Source of the DNA: Fusarium oxysporum f. sp. lycopersici 4287
Lineage: Eukaryota; Ascomycota; Sordariomycetes; Hypocreales; Nectriaceae
DNA length: 64,000 nt
Direction of reading: 5' to 3'
Assembly: GCF_000149955.1 (NCBI RefSeq)
Contig: NC_030989.1
Span: forward strand, 911,356-975,355
A program made the translations under genes and the position numbers. Shown piece after piece: positions 51,600 to 63,242 of this stretch. Position 1 is the first letter of the stretch. Every line of letters starts with the position of its first letter. The notes under the pieces were generated by a model. The model was not told the DNA's origin, did not search any database, and saw only the letters and a list, made by a program, of their open reading frames with translations.

Positions 51600-54500
51600 C
51601 TACTCCTCGTCCAGACTTCCCATCATGCCATTGCCTTTGCTGCCCTTGCGACCAAGCTTTAGCATGCTGAATCTCTTGCGGACACTGCCCTTCTTGCTAG
51701 GGATCTTGTTCTCGACAGCCTTTTCGTTGCCGCCACCGAATTGCTGGTCGAAGCTCCCTCGGCTGCTAAACCCTCCCGGAGACTCAGGATGCTTCTCGTC
51801 ATGAGATTGAGTGCGGAAAAAGCTATGCCGACGGTTGTGTTCTTTGCTTTGACTTCGGCTTAAGGAGCGGCTCAGGTTGCTCGCTGTTTCAATGTCAACA
51901 GCGGGCTCCTCAGGCTCAGTTGGCAACTCGGGTTCCTTCTTCTTGCTGCCACCAAGGAAACTGAGTCTTGTGCCTCGTTTTGAGACGGGCCTAATGACTG
52001 AAGCTTCCTCTGTGGTAACGCCGTTCACCGAAACCCCAATATTCTTATGTTTGGGGCTGGCCTCAGAAGAACGAGACGATCGTCTCCAAGTAGGAGAAGG
52101 TGTTGCAACCATTTCGCGTTGAGGCTGAGGAGGCGTGAAGTGTGCGATTTCCGATGCAAATGTACTCTCAAAGACTATAAGAAATTAGTTGTCTGAAACA
52201 GCCTGTGGTTAAAGTCCAACTTACACCTATGAAGCTCCTCATATCGACTGTTGAGAATTTCATTGGGACTTCGGGCGAACATGGCAAGGCACCTCTTGAT
52301 CATGATAGCATGGTCGACGAGTGCCATCTTGATAGCGCTGTCTTGGGGTGTCAGTTCTACCTCTGATGCTTCCTGGTCCTCATCCTCGTCAGCATCATCG
52401 TTAACTTCCTTGGGCTCTGGCAGCAGTTGGCGGTAACAGGCTACACTACTTTCGGAAGTTGGGTTGACAGAAACGCTCACTGCATCGAGAAGAAGTTGAG
52501 CATGATCCCCGTTACCGTCAGCAACTCGATGCTCAAGGGCAGTCATTTCTTGGGTTTTGCGGACAATCCGCTCCAAGGCTGTCTCATGGGCGCTGAGTCT
52601 AATTTCCTGCGTGTCAACAACTTCGCTGCGACGAAGTATAGTAGGGAAAGCATCAGCAGTTGTGAAAACTAGTTTCTCGGCAGAGTGCTCCTTAACAGGG
52701 CCATTTGTATTGCGTCGTGTGGAGATTGAAAAGGTCTGAGGATGAGATGATAAAAGAAAATCCCGAATTACTTGTGGCACTCGTGCGCGCTGGAAGACAT
52801 GATGGCTGAGGTCGCGATGAGGAGTGACAGCTGAGATAACCAGGAACTGGCCTTCAACGTCATCAACATCGCCCCCAGTGACAATTTGAGCAGCTGGATA
52901 CTGCTCTTGCATGCGGTCTGTAAAAGCGGAAGCGCGTTCGCTTGGAGATCCCTCGTATATATACTCCTTGTCTCTGAGGTTAGTGTGGAATCCAAGTCCC
53001 TTGTAGACAACCTTGAAGTATTTAGGAACGAGTTTGTCACTTTTGGAGATGGTCTCATATATCGTTGCGATCGCTCGTTCAGTCCTGGCCAGCTTGGAGA
53101 AATCGAAGATGTTGGTCTCGTACTGTGTTTGTAGTTCTTTATATGCTGCCAAAGCATGGCTCCATGACTCTCCCTCTTCAAAGTATTTGATCATGTCGAA
53201 GTAGAGTCTCTCTTTTCGCTCAAACTGAGTCTGTGCCGGAAATTCCGGGTCGGGCAGAGCAGAGGTCTGGCTAGCCGGATCCCACTCATACAGATCAGCA
53301 TGCAGCCGTAGGGCCAAACCAGCTTCTGTGTGGTTCCGCGATTCGGCTTGCAGGTCTGCAAGCTGGTGCACATAGCGAACAAAGATCTCCTCCTTTTGCA
53401 TATCGCGAAGGAATTCCATAAGCCGCAAACGATTAATGAGATGTGTTGCTTCGCCAGTATCCTCACTACTGTGAACTGCAACCAGGAGGTCGAGAAACTC
53501 ATCTATAGTTCCAACGAACTCACGTAGAGCTGTGTACAACGGTTCGTCGGGAATTTCTGCCAAGGGCTCAAAACGTTCAAGTAGCTCGGGTATAAACAGT
53601 TTCTGGAGGGTGCTCTCAGTCAAAGGCTTCTCCTTGAAGAACAGATCCAATCGATCGATTGTCTCTGTCTGAATGATCGATAGATCCTCGCTCAAGGTCC
53701 ATTCGCTGACAATCATAGTCTGTAGCACTTCGACAGCCATTCTTCGGAGACCTTCATGCACGCTGAGGCACAACTCGACGATAGGACCAACGAGTGCCGG
53801 TACATATTGAACTTGATATCCTCCCATCTTTGAGAGATTGTATCGGCTTCGTTCATCAGGAGTAGTCTCCCATCCGATCGCCTCCCAAGTGCGACGAAGG
53901 AGCTCAGCACCATGTTCTCGAACATCCCCCGCAATCTTCCACACTGCTCTTCGCTTCTGCTCAGGGAACGTCTCTAACGCGAGAGATGTACTGCCCACGA
54001 GTTTAAGGAGTGTGGTAAAGAAGAGCTTCCATAGCTCAGTATTAAAGCTCTCTGCTTCCTCTGGGTCGGGAAGGAAAGCTTCTAGCATTGTACCAGCGAG
54101 ATACTCAAGTGTCCGCATAGTCGATTTGTGATGATGTATGTGTACACTCAACCAGCCCAGGGGATATGCTTCTCCCTTCAGTATGCTCATGTGTACCCTA
54201 AGAAGATTCTCTAATAGAGTAGTCAAGTCGTCCTCGGCAAGCTCCAGTTGCATGCCTGAGGGTGAATTAGATATTGCGGACAAAATAGCAGAAAGCTCGA
54301 CCAAGGCTTCATCGAACTGAAGGTCTTCATTAACAGGTTTAGTAGGGAAAGGGTAGGACGATGGGAAAAGAAGAGAAAGGCGGTCTTTCGGCGTGCGGGG
54401 AGCAGCAAGAATCGCCAGGTAAGAATCGATTATTTTCGGAATGTGGTCCGGAATTTCTGAGCCGAGATAGTCGATCTGGCTCGCCAATATAGAACAGCAT

Positions 54501-57500
54501 AGACGGATCTGGTCTCTCCATTGGTCGGTCACCTCTTCAGAATGACCCCAGTGAGGAGTGATCCATCGAACAGTGTTGGTGCTGAGGGCTAATTTTTGGT
54601 CAGGGTGGGCAAATAAGTCCAGCTTGCCATAATTGATAATCAGGACAAGCTTATACAGAACAAGTTTGCCCTTGACGTCTGTGCACGAGTCCATAAAGTC
54701 AATGGCAATATGCAATATTTCCTCTGTGGTCAGCAACCCAGCAAGTTCTGGTAGCCATGTGTGGAAATGCTGGACGGCGAGCGTCTGGGTTCCAACAAGT
54801 GCAGGGGCAGAGTTGCGCATCATCGCGTCAAGAGCCTTAAAGATGGCGCGGAGCTCGCGTGTAAAACCGGTGGTGTTGGATGTGATACCAATGCCAGCTT
54901 CTTTCTCCTTCTGCTGGGTTCTAGCATGTGTGATAAATTTAAGGATGTGCCTGACAACCTTGAAAGTAGCACGCAGCTTTCGGGCGGTCTCGGGCTCTGT
55001 TGGGTTCTGAAGGAGTCGTGTAAAAGATCGCATTAGACATGGAGTCGCAAAGGGGTAATTGAATTGGTTCTCGGCATACTGATCAACCAATGGGCCTAGG
55101 TTGAATCTTCGGTCATGTACAATGCCTAATACTCTGACCAAGGCAGTGAAGACAAGATCCTCAAATTCATGACTTCCGGAGTACTCCACGAGGATTCCGA
55201 ATAGACCATCAAGCACATCGCTGAGCAGCTTGACCACTTCGATTTCAGGCACAAAAATGAGTTGCCTAAGTACACCTGGAACCTCCTCTCGCTGAAGATC
55301 TCGCCACTTCAAGAGTCCTAGGATCACTCTGTCCTGTGAGAACCTTGTGCTGCAGAGATAGGTATCGATACGGAGCACAGCGAGGGGGCCAGTGACTTCC
55401 GCAGGATGGTCATCTTTGCCTTGCGGGCTCCACGAGAGCGACAGATACCCGCCTTTTCCAGTTGGCCCAGGTTGTGCGGTAGAGGTATGCTCATCTATCT
55501 TATAAAGCAGCAGACCGTGTAAACCATCCCTTATGAATGCCCCCTGGTCCCACAACGGCATGTGACCAATGGCAAATGGGGGGTTGGGCATATCAGAAAC
55601 AAACATGACAACATGAGCTTGTGGGACTTCGTTAGGGGCCAGAGCAAGACGCAGTGTCTGATTCCAGGGCTCTCCTCGTTCCGTAGCTATCGATTTGAAT
55701 GTGCTCAAAGCTTCTGTGTTGGAGGAGGCAAAGATACAGTTCTCAATTCGCTCTCCGGAGGTCTTTCTAACCTCGAGGGTTATCTGGAGGTTGTTTCCAT
55801 GAACACTAGAGGGCATGGCCGTTGCGCTACCACCAAATCGAGACAGCAGGTTCTGTTTTCCCAGGGCAGCGTCAGTTAAGGTTAAGTAGATGTCAGAGCG
55901 AGGTCTTGTAGGGGCTCCGGAGAATCCCATCTTGCTTGTCTTTGTCACGCCTGAGAGCATCGTTGGAGTGGATTTTATGAGGATGTCAGCGTCTGAGTGA
56001 TTAAAACTCTTGAGCTGAAGCTGCAATCGCTCACCCCTTCGGGACTTTTCATAGTGTCCAGAAGGGCTGTCCAATAATTCCTTGACCAGCGGATCCCAAT
56101 CATCACCAGCATCCTTTTCGCCTGCATGCCTCGAAGATGTCGACCAGATATTAACAAGATGTTCGACCTCGTCATCTTGCTTCATGATTGGATTTAATCG
56201 TAGAACACCAAGGCCGATTGTGCGATCCGCAATCTGCACTCCATCTGGCGGGCTGCCAGTTTTTGAGCCTGCTGTACTTGGAGGTCCGGTGCCTTCTCGA
56301 CTTTCGGCGCCGCTTGTTGAAAGTCGTTCGTCATTTTGCTCGGCAACGGCGTCCATCCGTGTCACAGGTGACCCTCTTGAAATGCCAGATCTTGAGCTCT
56401 TACCACCCCACATGAGGCTCCGTCTTGTTGACTTCATTCCGCCTGAAGATGTCGGTTTCATGTTGTCCCTCGAGTATGGAGCCGTTGGACCGGTGCCTGA
56501 GCGCGAGAGAGGCTGAGAGGGTATAATCTGCTGAGATGCTAGCACTTTGACAACCAGGAAGAGCTCTGTTTCTGCTGAAGGAACATCGCCCACGTCTTGT
56601 GAGGATAAATCTGTGAAAAGAGTCTTCGTCTGGGCATGCTTGGCCAGGTTGACGATTGTGCCCCCGGCAGGGATTTTTACTGTAAATCCTTCTGAAAGAG
56701 TAGTAGGCTGACCATATTGAGGTTTGCTGACGAGGTAAAAAACCAGTGAGGTCTCTTCAATCGAGGCACCGGCGAAGCCCTTGATGTCGACCATGAGATG
56801 GTGTAAAGCAGTCAATTCGACAAGGGACTGTGGGGGCTCATCCAATAGGCTCATCACAGACTGCAACTTGATGACTTTGACAATACAATCGTCGGCTGTT
56901 AAGACCCTTCCCCGAGCTTCAGGGTCTCGCACAATAACTTCACCTCCACATAATTTATTCACCCTAACCAAGTCCCAGACGGTCCTTTCACGTAAACGAT
57001 CGTATTCGTGTGCAGTAAGAACGTTATACAGAAACTGTTGCCGATGTAAGTTGAGGCCTGTAATAAGCTGAGAAAGTTGATCCAGTCGACTATATTGTCG
57101 GGAGAGTAGGAGCTCATGGAGGTTGGTGGAATGCCATTCTCGAAGACATGAGGCGATCTCGTCTATTAAGGGTTCCGATAGCGAAGTTGGTGTCTCGTCT
57201 CCGATCTTGAGCATTGGTACGGGTGCAGCAGGGCGTGGAGCGTTGGGATCTCTATCCACGGGTATTGATAGGCTTCCCAGGGTGCCATTGGGAAGTTCCT
57301 TGAAGGGCGTTCTGCCTTTGCTCGAGATCGTTGACCTATTTCCATCCTTTCGGCTCTTGCGCGCTGAAATGTTCGTCACACCACTTTTGGCACTATCACT
57401 CGCGCGAGGCATATCACCATCCAAAACTGGGCCATCGCTTGCTGCATCTTCGTTTTCATCACCCTCTTCGGGTTCTCCTAGCATCTCGCGAACCTCAACA

Positions 57501-57742
57501 CAGCTTCGTGGGAAAATTCCGCTGAACACACGCGCCTCGAGTGTCTGGCCCTTGACAGAAGTCAGGCCAGCCAGCAGACTGGGAGGCGCTACGAGGTAGC
57601 CGCGCAGCCAGTTGCCGTCTGGTGTCTCTTCGATAATGTAGAGCTCATCGCCAATCTCGAGGGGAAGGTCGGCGGGACTCGAAGCTGGGAAAGGGTAGGT
57701 CGCGACGGCGAACGCGATGCGGGGAAGAGGCTGCCAGGGCAT
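51600..57742 (-). CDS. DOCK-family Rho/Rac guanine nucleotide exchange factor
   Basis: 2030 aa in two exons, 57742-52225 and 52174-51600 (donor GTAAGT, acceptor CTTATAG). Exon 1 starts MPWQPLPRIAFAVATYPFP and forms an N-terminal SH3 domain (DLPLEIGDELYIIEE, WLRGY, GIFPRSCVEV). In the middle, DIYLTLTDAALGKQNL and NNLQITLEVRKTSGE fit the DHR-1/C2 lipid-binding domain. Near the end of exon 1, TEAGLALRLHADLYEW, RLYFDMIKYFEEGESW, AYKELQTQYE and KYFKVVYKGLGF mark the DHR-2 catalytic domain, which swaps nucleotide on Rac or Cdc42-type GTPases. Yeast Dck1 with Lmo1 is the described relative. Exon 2 adds about 190 residues, Ser-rich and basic (RRSSRSSEASPKHK, SVRKRFSMLKLGRKG), probably a membrane-binding or phospho-regulated tail. 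The frame is open a little upstream of 57742 but without ATG. Likely a polarity regulator. Confidence 0.94.
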
Positions 57743-60700
57743 TGAATATCGTAGGGGACTGGTGCAGCTTATCGAAGAGTTCACAGCCGCCAGAGCTGGC
57801 GTATAGTTGGAGGTTTCGCAGCTGGGGGTCGGCAGCGGCAAGAGGTGGGTATAAGCTTTAACGGTTCGAGAGAAGGTCGGGTCAGGAGGTTATGAGTAGG
57901 GCGGTTGGTCTTTGTTGCACTACTGAACTCATCAAGAATTCAGATATCGGGAGCGCAGTGCCAGGAGCTGTCGTTAAACGTGTGCCCCGTTAATCAATCG
58001 CGGGCTCATGGATCTCGAAATTGGTCCCTGCAGCGCAGTTCCGAGAAGGACAGGATATGATATGGCGTTGAACAGGCGTAGGCACAGGCACAAGATAGCG
58101 AGGGTTTGGCTCGTGGTTAGTCGATTTTTGTTCGAATGCGCCGAGTTGATCCAAAACGAGCGTTGTTGCTGAGTGAGCTGTTCAGTTTGGTTGGCAGGTC
58201 GCTCAAATCAAATTCGAACCCCCTGAGCAAACGCGAAATAGCTTGCGGCGGGTTTTGGCAAGGGTTCTAGATCGAGGGGTGGCCTCAGCCTTTTCGCGGG
58301 ATGAATATGGATGGATGTTGGTTCGAGCGTAGGCTGCGAATGGAATAGGCAAGACAGGGTCGCCAAAAAGGGCAAAAGGAACGTCAAAGAATTGCCAGAA
58401 GAGAAGGGGACAATAAGAGAGAGTTGCTATTGTTGGATTGAAAGGGTAAAGTGCTAAATGGCACAAGTGATGAAACCAACGTTGAGATGGATCGTTATGT
58501 GCTAAAAGAGTCAAGAAAGTTGGGCTACAAGGGCTAGCATGATATCGTTCCAGGTCTCGGGAGGGGACAGAATGCGCCGGCTCTAGTCAAGGTCTGTAAC
58601 AGTACCAACATATCTCTTACTGCATATATGGATCTCAATGTACTGGTCTAACAGATGTGAAGAATAATTGCTTTTTGAGCTTCTAGGATCATGCCCAATC
58701 TCAATTCCATCCCGTCTCCACTAGTGTCTGCGGTATGTGCTGCAAGTTAATGAGGTTGTGGATCGACAACCCATGAATTTGGGGATTAGATGCAACTCGA
58801 GATTCTAGACGTGAAGAAAAGAAACGGGGCGGAATTAGCCATTAACATCAACGTAACGCTCCCCTGGAGACCTGCAGCCCTCTTTGCCCATTTTGTTCAC
58901 GCTGCATGGGCGCCGTCTTACACACCACCAAGGTAACATTAATGAGACGACATCCTCAGCAACCTAAAAGCTTCTACGAATCCGTGCAAATTCTAATACG
59001 ATAAATATTCAGATCAGACGAAATACGAAATGTGCCCGGTTATCGAGTTGGCTCGTGCCAGTATAACCCACTCTCATCGACGGCCCGCGTACAAATCGTC
59101 TAGTACCTTACGCATCTATCTCCATCTATATGCAGGGTTCGCATTAACATTCCCAGCCTCTGGCCCTTGGTCTATCATCAGCATGAATCATCGTGCAGAT
59201 TTGATGCCCTTGCTTTATTCGGGTTCCACTGCCTGCCCAGACAGCCAGACTGCTATTGCATCGTGTGATATTCAAGCCACCGACTTTGATCAGAGGAATG
59301 CCCTGTCTTACATGATAGCCTCAAAGGGCCAACCAACCGCCAGCAACCAACTGGCCGGACATAAACGGAATCATATTTCCGGTGGTACAAAGACACCAAT
59401 ACTTCACCCACCTTCTGCCAGAGCGTCAAACCAGTTTGAGCGAACTCTCTCTTCGAGGGTAACCCGATGACCTAAAGTGAACAACTACCCTGCCATGTTG
59501 GAATTTTAAGCCTCCAATTCTGAGACAACCCACGGAACTCAGATCCGTGGTGAGAATGCTTTATACCATCCTTGCATCAACCCTGCATTAGGCTCAAAAC
59601 TCAGCTATGTACCACGGTTAACCTCATCCTGCATGAGTGGCTTATGGTTTACAAAGAGGCGTGACTTTGGTATCGTAGATTCAGTGCCACCACAAGCATC
59701 TAAAACATTCATAGCTGCATACTCTGAAAACTTAGTCAAATCAGGACGAGCTATTTACCCAGTGAAGCTGCTCGTCTTCATCTTTTTATTTAAACACGTT
59801 GCATCCAGGATAGTGGCTATTCAAAACATAACGGCCTTTGTCAGGTGGGATACCAACATGTTCGCAATGACTCAATCATGCCAATACACACAATTTCAAT
59901 GGAGCTTGAAATTACAGCGACACAAGCTGCTATTTCTAGTTGGAAGGAATTTCCGTTCGAGATCGAAGCTTCATTGCATGTGTTCATTACATGTGTGATA
60001 TGTGGAAGAAGAAATACTCAAGTTTGATATACTCAGTTACCCTGGACCAGTCTCTACAGAACTCTGAACACCTCTACATGCTGGGTCCTGTAATACAGAG
60101 CTCGACAAATTTGTTTAGCGACAGCATGTATATGACTGTAGCTATTAGGTGTGGCGAGTTGTGCCTTTGCTCTTTATTAACTATTGGTTTATGACTGCCG
60201 ACTCAGGTTCAAATACCAAGCTTGACGGGCGTGTTTACCTCATGTATGAGTACCTATGCAGCCCTGCATTCATTCAACACGCGTTTCTTCGAGCGTCCTC
60301 GGACTTAAAGAAACGTCAATGATGCCATCGGATCCGTAGTAGCGAAGGGTTTAAATCCCAATAGCAGCAAAAAGATAGATATTGGAATTGCCGGGGTGTT
60401 TAAATGCAGCCGCCGGGTAGTTCCTCTATTATCGGCAGTCGACCATTGAATAATATCAAGACCCATGTCCTTAAGAGGAGAACCGCCGGGGGCAAACACC
60501 CACCTGACAACCACGTCAAGTTGATCTATCCCCAATCAGATCCTTTACTACACCACGGGCTTCTGATCGTCGGTACTCAGACAAATTAGGATGGGGAACC
60601 AACCACCTTAGAGATACACCATGACAACACTCCATGAAACTTCTGACTTCGCATGTTATGTCAGGGCAATCGTTCCAACTTGCAGAAGAGGATAGTCAAC

Positions 60701-61142
60701 TCACTTATCTTCTGAACGGTTCTTGAGTCTTATTCTAGCGCCTTACTGAATCAACTCACAAATAACACCATAGCCCATTCACCTCATAATCAGAGCAAAC
60801 CCCCACACTGCAAGCTTCTCTCCAAGACTATGCGTTCGGCCATAATTCCCAATAAGGCAGCCCAAAGCACAACGTCCACGCTACGGCCGGGGATTTCTAT
60901 ATAACCCGCCAATTCAATGTTCTCATACAGCCTCGTGCCATCATAGGCCCTGCGGTTTAACGTAGTATCTCAGGCGGAGGTCCAAGAACGGCCAACTATA
61001 AGTTGGCAGTTTCCCAACTGAAATATTGACCTCTGAGTCTTTGATCACCAGGCCAGAGCTACCGCCACATACCTGATATATTGTCCACCTCCAAGTATGC
61101 CTACCCCCTTATATCTGCCACTAAATACTGACTCCCGCTAGC
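57743..61142. other. Gene-poor region, 3.4 kb
   Basis: Promoter and leader of the DOCK gene at the left, promoter of the NLP gene at the right. The only sizeable open frame (59030-59470, 146 codons) lacks motifs and spliced partners, so I do not call it. TATATAAC-like sequence at 60898-60905 is noted but lies about 240 bp upstream of the NLP start. Confidence 0.55.
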
Positions 61143-61901
61143 ATGATGGTGCTCATTACTCAACTTCTATCGGGCCTTGCCCTTGCTTCTGGCATCCTTG
61201 CATCACCTATCGAGCGTCGTGCTGTTATTAACCACGATGCTGTCGTTGGGTTTCCGCAAACAGTTCCATCCAATACAGCTGGCTCACTCTATCTGAAGTA
61301 CAAGCCTTACCTCAAGGTCTTCAACGGATGTGTGCCGTTCCCCGCGGTTGATAGTAATGGAAACACTGGGTATGTTAAGTTTAGACGTCCTTGGACTGGG
61401 GCTAACTTCGTTGTTAGTGGAGGCCTAGCCACAAGTGGCTCATCTAATGGAGGTTGCAGTAGCAGTCCCGGCCAGGTCTACGTACGAGGCGGGACTTACA
61501 ATGGCCGCTACGGCATTATGTATTCTTGGTATATGCCAAAGGATTCACCCTCTCCAGGACTAGGACATCGCCATGACTGGGAAAACGCGGTGATATGGCT
61601 GTCTGGTGAAAGCACAAGTGCTACAGTTGTTGGCATGGCAGTTTCTCAACATGGAGGATATGACAAGAGAACTTCTGGTACATTCTCCGGAAACAGTCCC
61701 TTAGTGGGCTATACTGCCATCTGGCCCACCAACCACCAAATGATCTTCACCAACGACCAAGGTGGCCAGCAGCCGCTGATTGCCTGGGAGAGTTTGACCG
61801 CTGCGGCTCGTACAGCTTTGACAAACACTGACTTCGGCAGTGCCAACGTCCCCTTCAAGGACGGAAGCTTTGAGTCAAATCTGGACAAGGCAGCTGTCTG
61901 A
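61143..61901 (+). CDS. Secreted NLP (necrosis- and ethylene-inducing peptide 1-like) protein
   Basis: Intronless 252-aa member of the NPP1/NLP family, secreted by fungi, oomycetes and bacteria; cytolytic members act on plant plasma membranes through sphingolipids, while other members are non-toxic. A signal peptide (LITQLLSGLALASGILAS) ends near residue 20, followed by IERRA. Two cysteines (C63 and C105) match the conserved disulphide of type 1 NLPs. The family heptapeptide lies at residues 141-147, just after the conserved YSWY region, and all its residues are present, including the metal-binding acidic and His positions. The C-terminus ends FGSANVPFKDGSFESNLDKA, usual for the family. The frame is complete and undamaged. 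Whether it is active cannot be read from sequence. It sits between a 3.4-kb gene-poor region and an assembly gap. A second ATG follows immediately at codon 2. Confidence 0.94.
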   Translation: MMVLITQLLSGLALASGILASPIERRAVINHDAVVGFPQTVPSNTAGSLYLKYKPYLKVFNGCVPFPAVDSNGNTGYVKFRRPWTGANFVVSGGLATSGSSNGGCSSSPGQVYVRGGTYNGRYGIMYSWYMPKDSPSPGLGHRHDWENAVIWLSGESTSATVVGMAVSQHGGYDKRTSGTFSGNSPLVGYTAIWPTNHQMIFTNDQGGQQPLIAWESLTAAARTALTNTDFGSANVPFKDGSFESNLDKAAV

Positions 61902-62010
61902 AACCTCACGCAGATTCTCATGTGTGCAAGAGATGTGCTGAAAGGGGATTGACAACGGTTCAAAGCACTCTAATCTGACAGATTCCTAATACACACGTGT
62001 TAATCGACAG

Positions 62011-62110
62011 NNNNNNNNNNNNNNNNNNNNNNNNNNNNNNNNNNNNNNNNNNNNNNNNNNNNNNNNNNNNNNNNNNNNNNNNNNNNNNNNNNNNNNNNNN
62101 NNNNNNNNNN
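62011..62110. other. Assembly gap (100 N)
   Basis: Exactly 100 N, the conventional length for a gap of unknown size. It hides the 5' end of the GNAT gene. Confidence 0.95.
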
Positions 62111-62911
62111 ATTCATACAAACGCGGAGCCCTCTCGAGAGCAGCCATCGTCGATTTCACAGACTTTCCTGGATGCCATGGAAGTTCGCGAGCAAGTCTTT
62201 GTTAAGGAGCAAAATGTTCCGGCCGAGAATGAAGTTGATGACGATGATCCTCGTTCGTGCCACTGGGTTGTCTACGCCAGCGTCAACAAGGTCGAAGAGC
62301 TGGAGGTTCGCAATGAAGAGGGAAATGTGATACAACCTCGGAAGAGCTCGACACGCTCAACACCGATCGGAACCATCAGACTGGTACCGTTTCCTCACGA
62401 CCCACACCCAGAGGACGGGGGCAAATACTGGAATGGGATTCTCCAAGACGATAATGGTAGCCAGAATGGGCACAAGAATGGGCACAAGAAGATGAAGGCA
62501 TCGTCGGGGATCAAGCCATATATCAAAGACCGGAAGACGACATTCCACAATGGCCAAGAGCCGTATGTAAAACTAGGACGACTGGCAGTGATCAAAGAGT
62601 TCCGAGGACATGGCATCTCTGGACTTCTCGTCAATACAGTGCTCAGCTGGCTGAAAGCTCACCCGTCATACTTCAATCCCAACATCAAAGAAGTCGGCCT
62701 CGAACATCTCAATCCAGTCGGAGATGTCATGGTGATTCCCCAGTGGTCAGGACTCGTCTGCGTCCACGCGCAGAAGCAGGTGGTACAGCTTTGGAAGAAA
62801 TGGGGATTTGAGATAGATGAGGAGATGGGCACCTGGTGGGAAGAGGGTATGCCTCATGTTGGTATGTTTCAGCGCTTGGAGATTTCAGAGAAGATATCCC
62901 GTCTAGATTAG
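62111..62911 (+). CDS. GNAT-family N-acetyltransferase, 5' end hidden in gap
   Basis: The visible 266 residues belong to the acyl-CoA N-acyltransferase fold. The front part VREQVFVKEQNVPAENEVDD resembles ElaA-like GNAT proteins, followed by CHWVVYASV and, after a charged insert (NGHKNGHKKMK) not usual in the family, the core VKLGRLAVIKEFRGHGISG with the acetyl-CoA pyrophosphate loop (R/Q-x-x-G-x-G/A as RGHGIS). The helix LLVNTVLSWLKAH and the strand IKEVGLEHLNP follow. The C-terminal segment QVVQLWKKWGFEIDEE with GMPHVGMFQRLE completes the domain. The acceptor substrate is not evident. The start codon and any first exon lie in or before the N run at 62011-62110. Convergent with RPS5. Confidence 0.85.
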   Translation: MHTNAEPSREQPSSISQTFLDAMEVREQVFVKEQNVPAENEVDDDDPRSCHWVVYASVNKVEELEVRNEEGNVIQPRKSSTRSTPIGTIRLVPFPHDPHPEDGGKYWNGILQDDNGSQNGHKNGHKKMKASSGIKPYIKDRKTTFHNGQEPYVKLGRLAVIKEFRGHGISGLLVNTVLSWLKAHPSYFNPNIKEVGLEHLNPVGDVMVIPQWSGLVCVHAQKQVVQLWKKWGFEIDEEMGTWWEEGMPHVGMFQRLEISEKISRLD

Positions 62912-63242
62912 TTGCTCTCTATTCCCCAAAACAAGTCAACCATACCACTGCAGTGAGTTGAGAAGGGAAAGACAAAAAGTTGAGTTTTTTTCTCCAGAGA
63001 CGAGACAGTCAGTTAAGTCGAACATGGAAAACCATAGAATTATAAACACAGACAGCTTTTGCTTATACATTGAATTTTAGTTCATTCACCTCTAAGGGAG
63101 CTCGACTTTTATTGAATCTAGAGCCACCTAAGAAAATCCCTAGCCGCGTTCCCAGACCCGATGAACGCAAAATGCAATTCTTGAAAGAAGCCGGAACACG
63201 CCAAAGCCAACCCTTCCAATCATGATACCGCCGTTGCACCTT
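62912..63242. other. Convergent intergenic region
   Basis: 331 bp between the stops of the GNAT gene and RPS5; nothing coding seen. Confidence 0.6.

Noticed and set aside
59030..59470. 146-codon plus-strand open frame
   Set aside because: No motif, no plausible splice partners, amino-acid composition looks random.
60206..60217. GGTTCAAATACC, resembling a tRNA T-arm
   Set aside because: No acceptor, D-arm or anticodon-arm pairing in the surrounding bases.
60347..60359. GGGTTTAAATCCC palindrome, T-arm-like
   Set aside because: No cloverleaf can be drawn around it; probably a chance palindrome.
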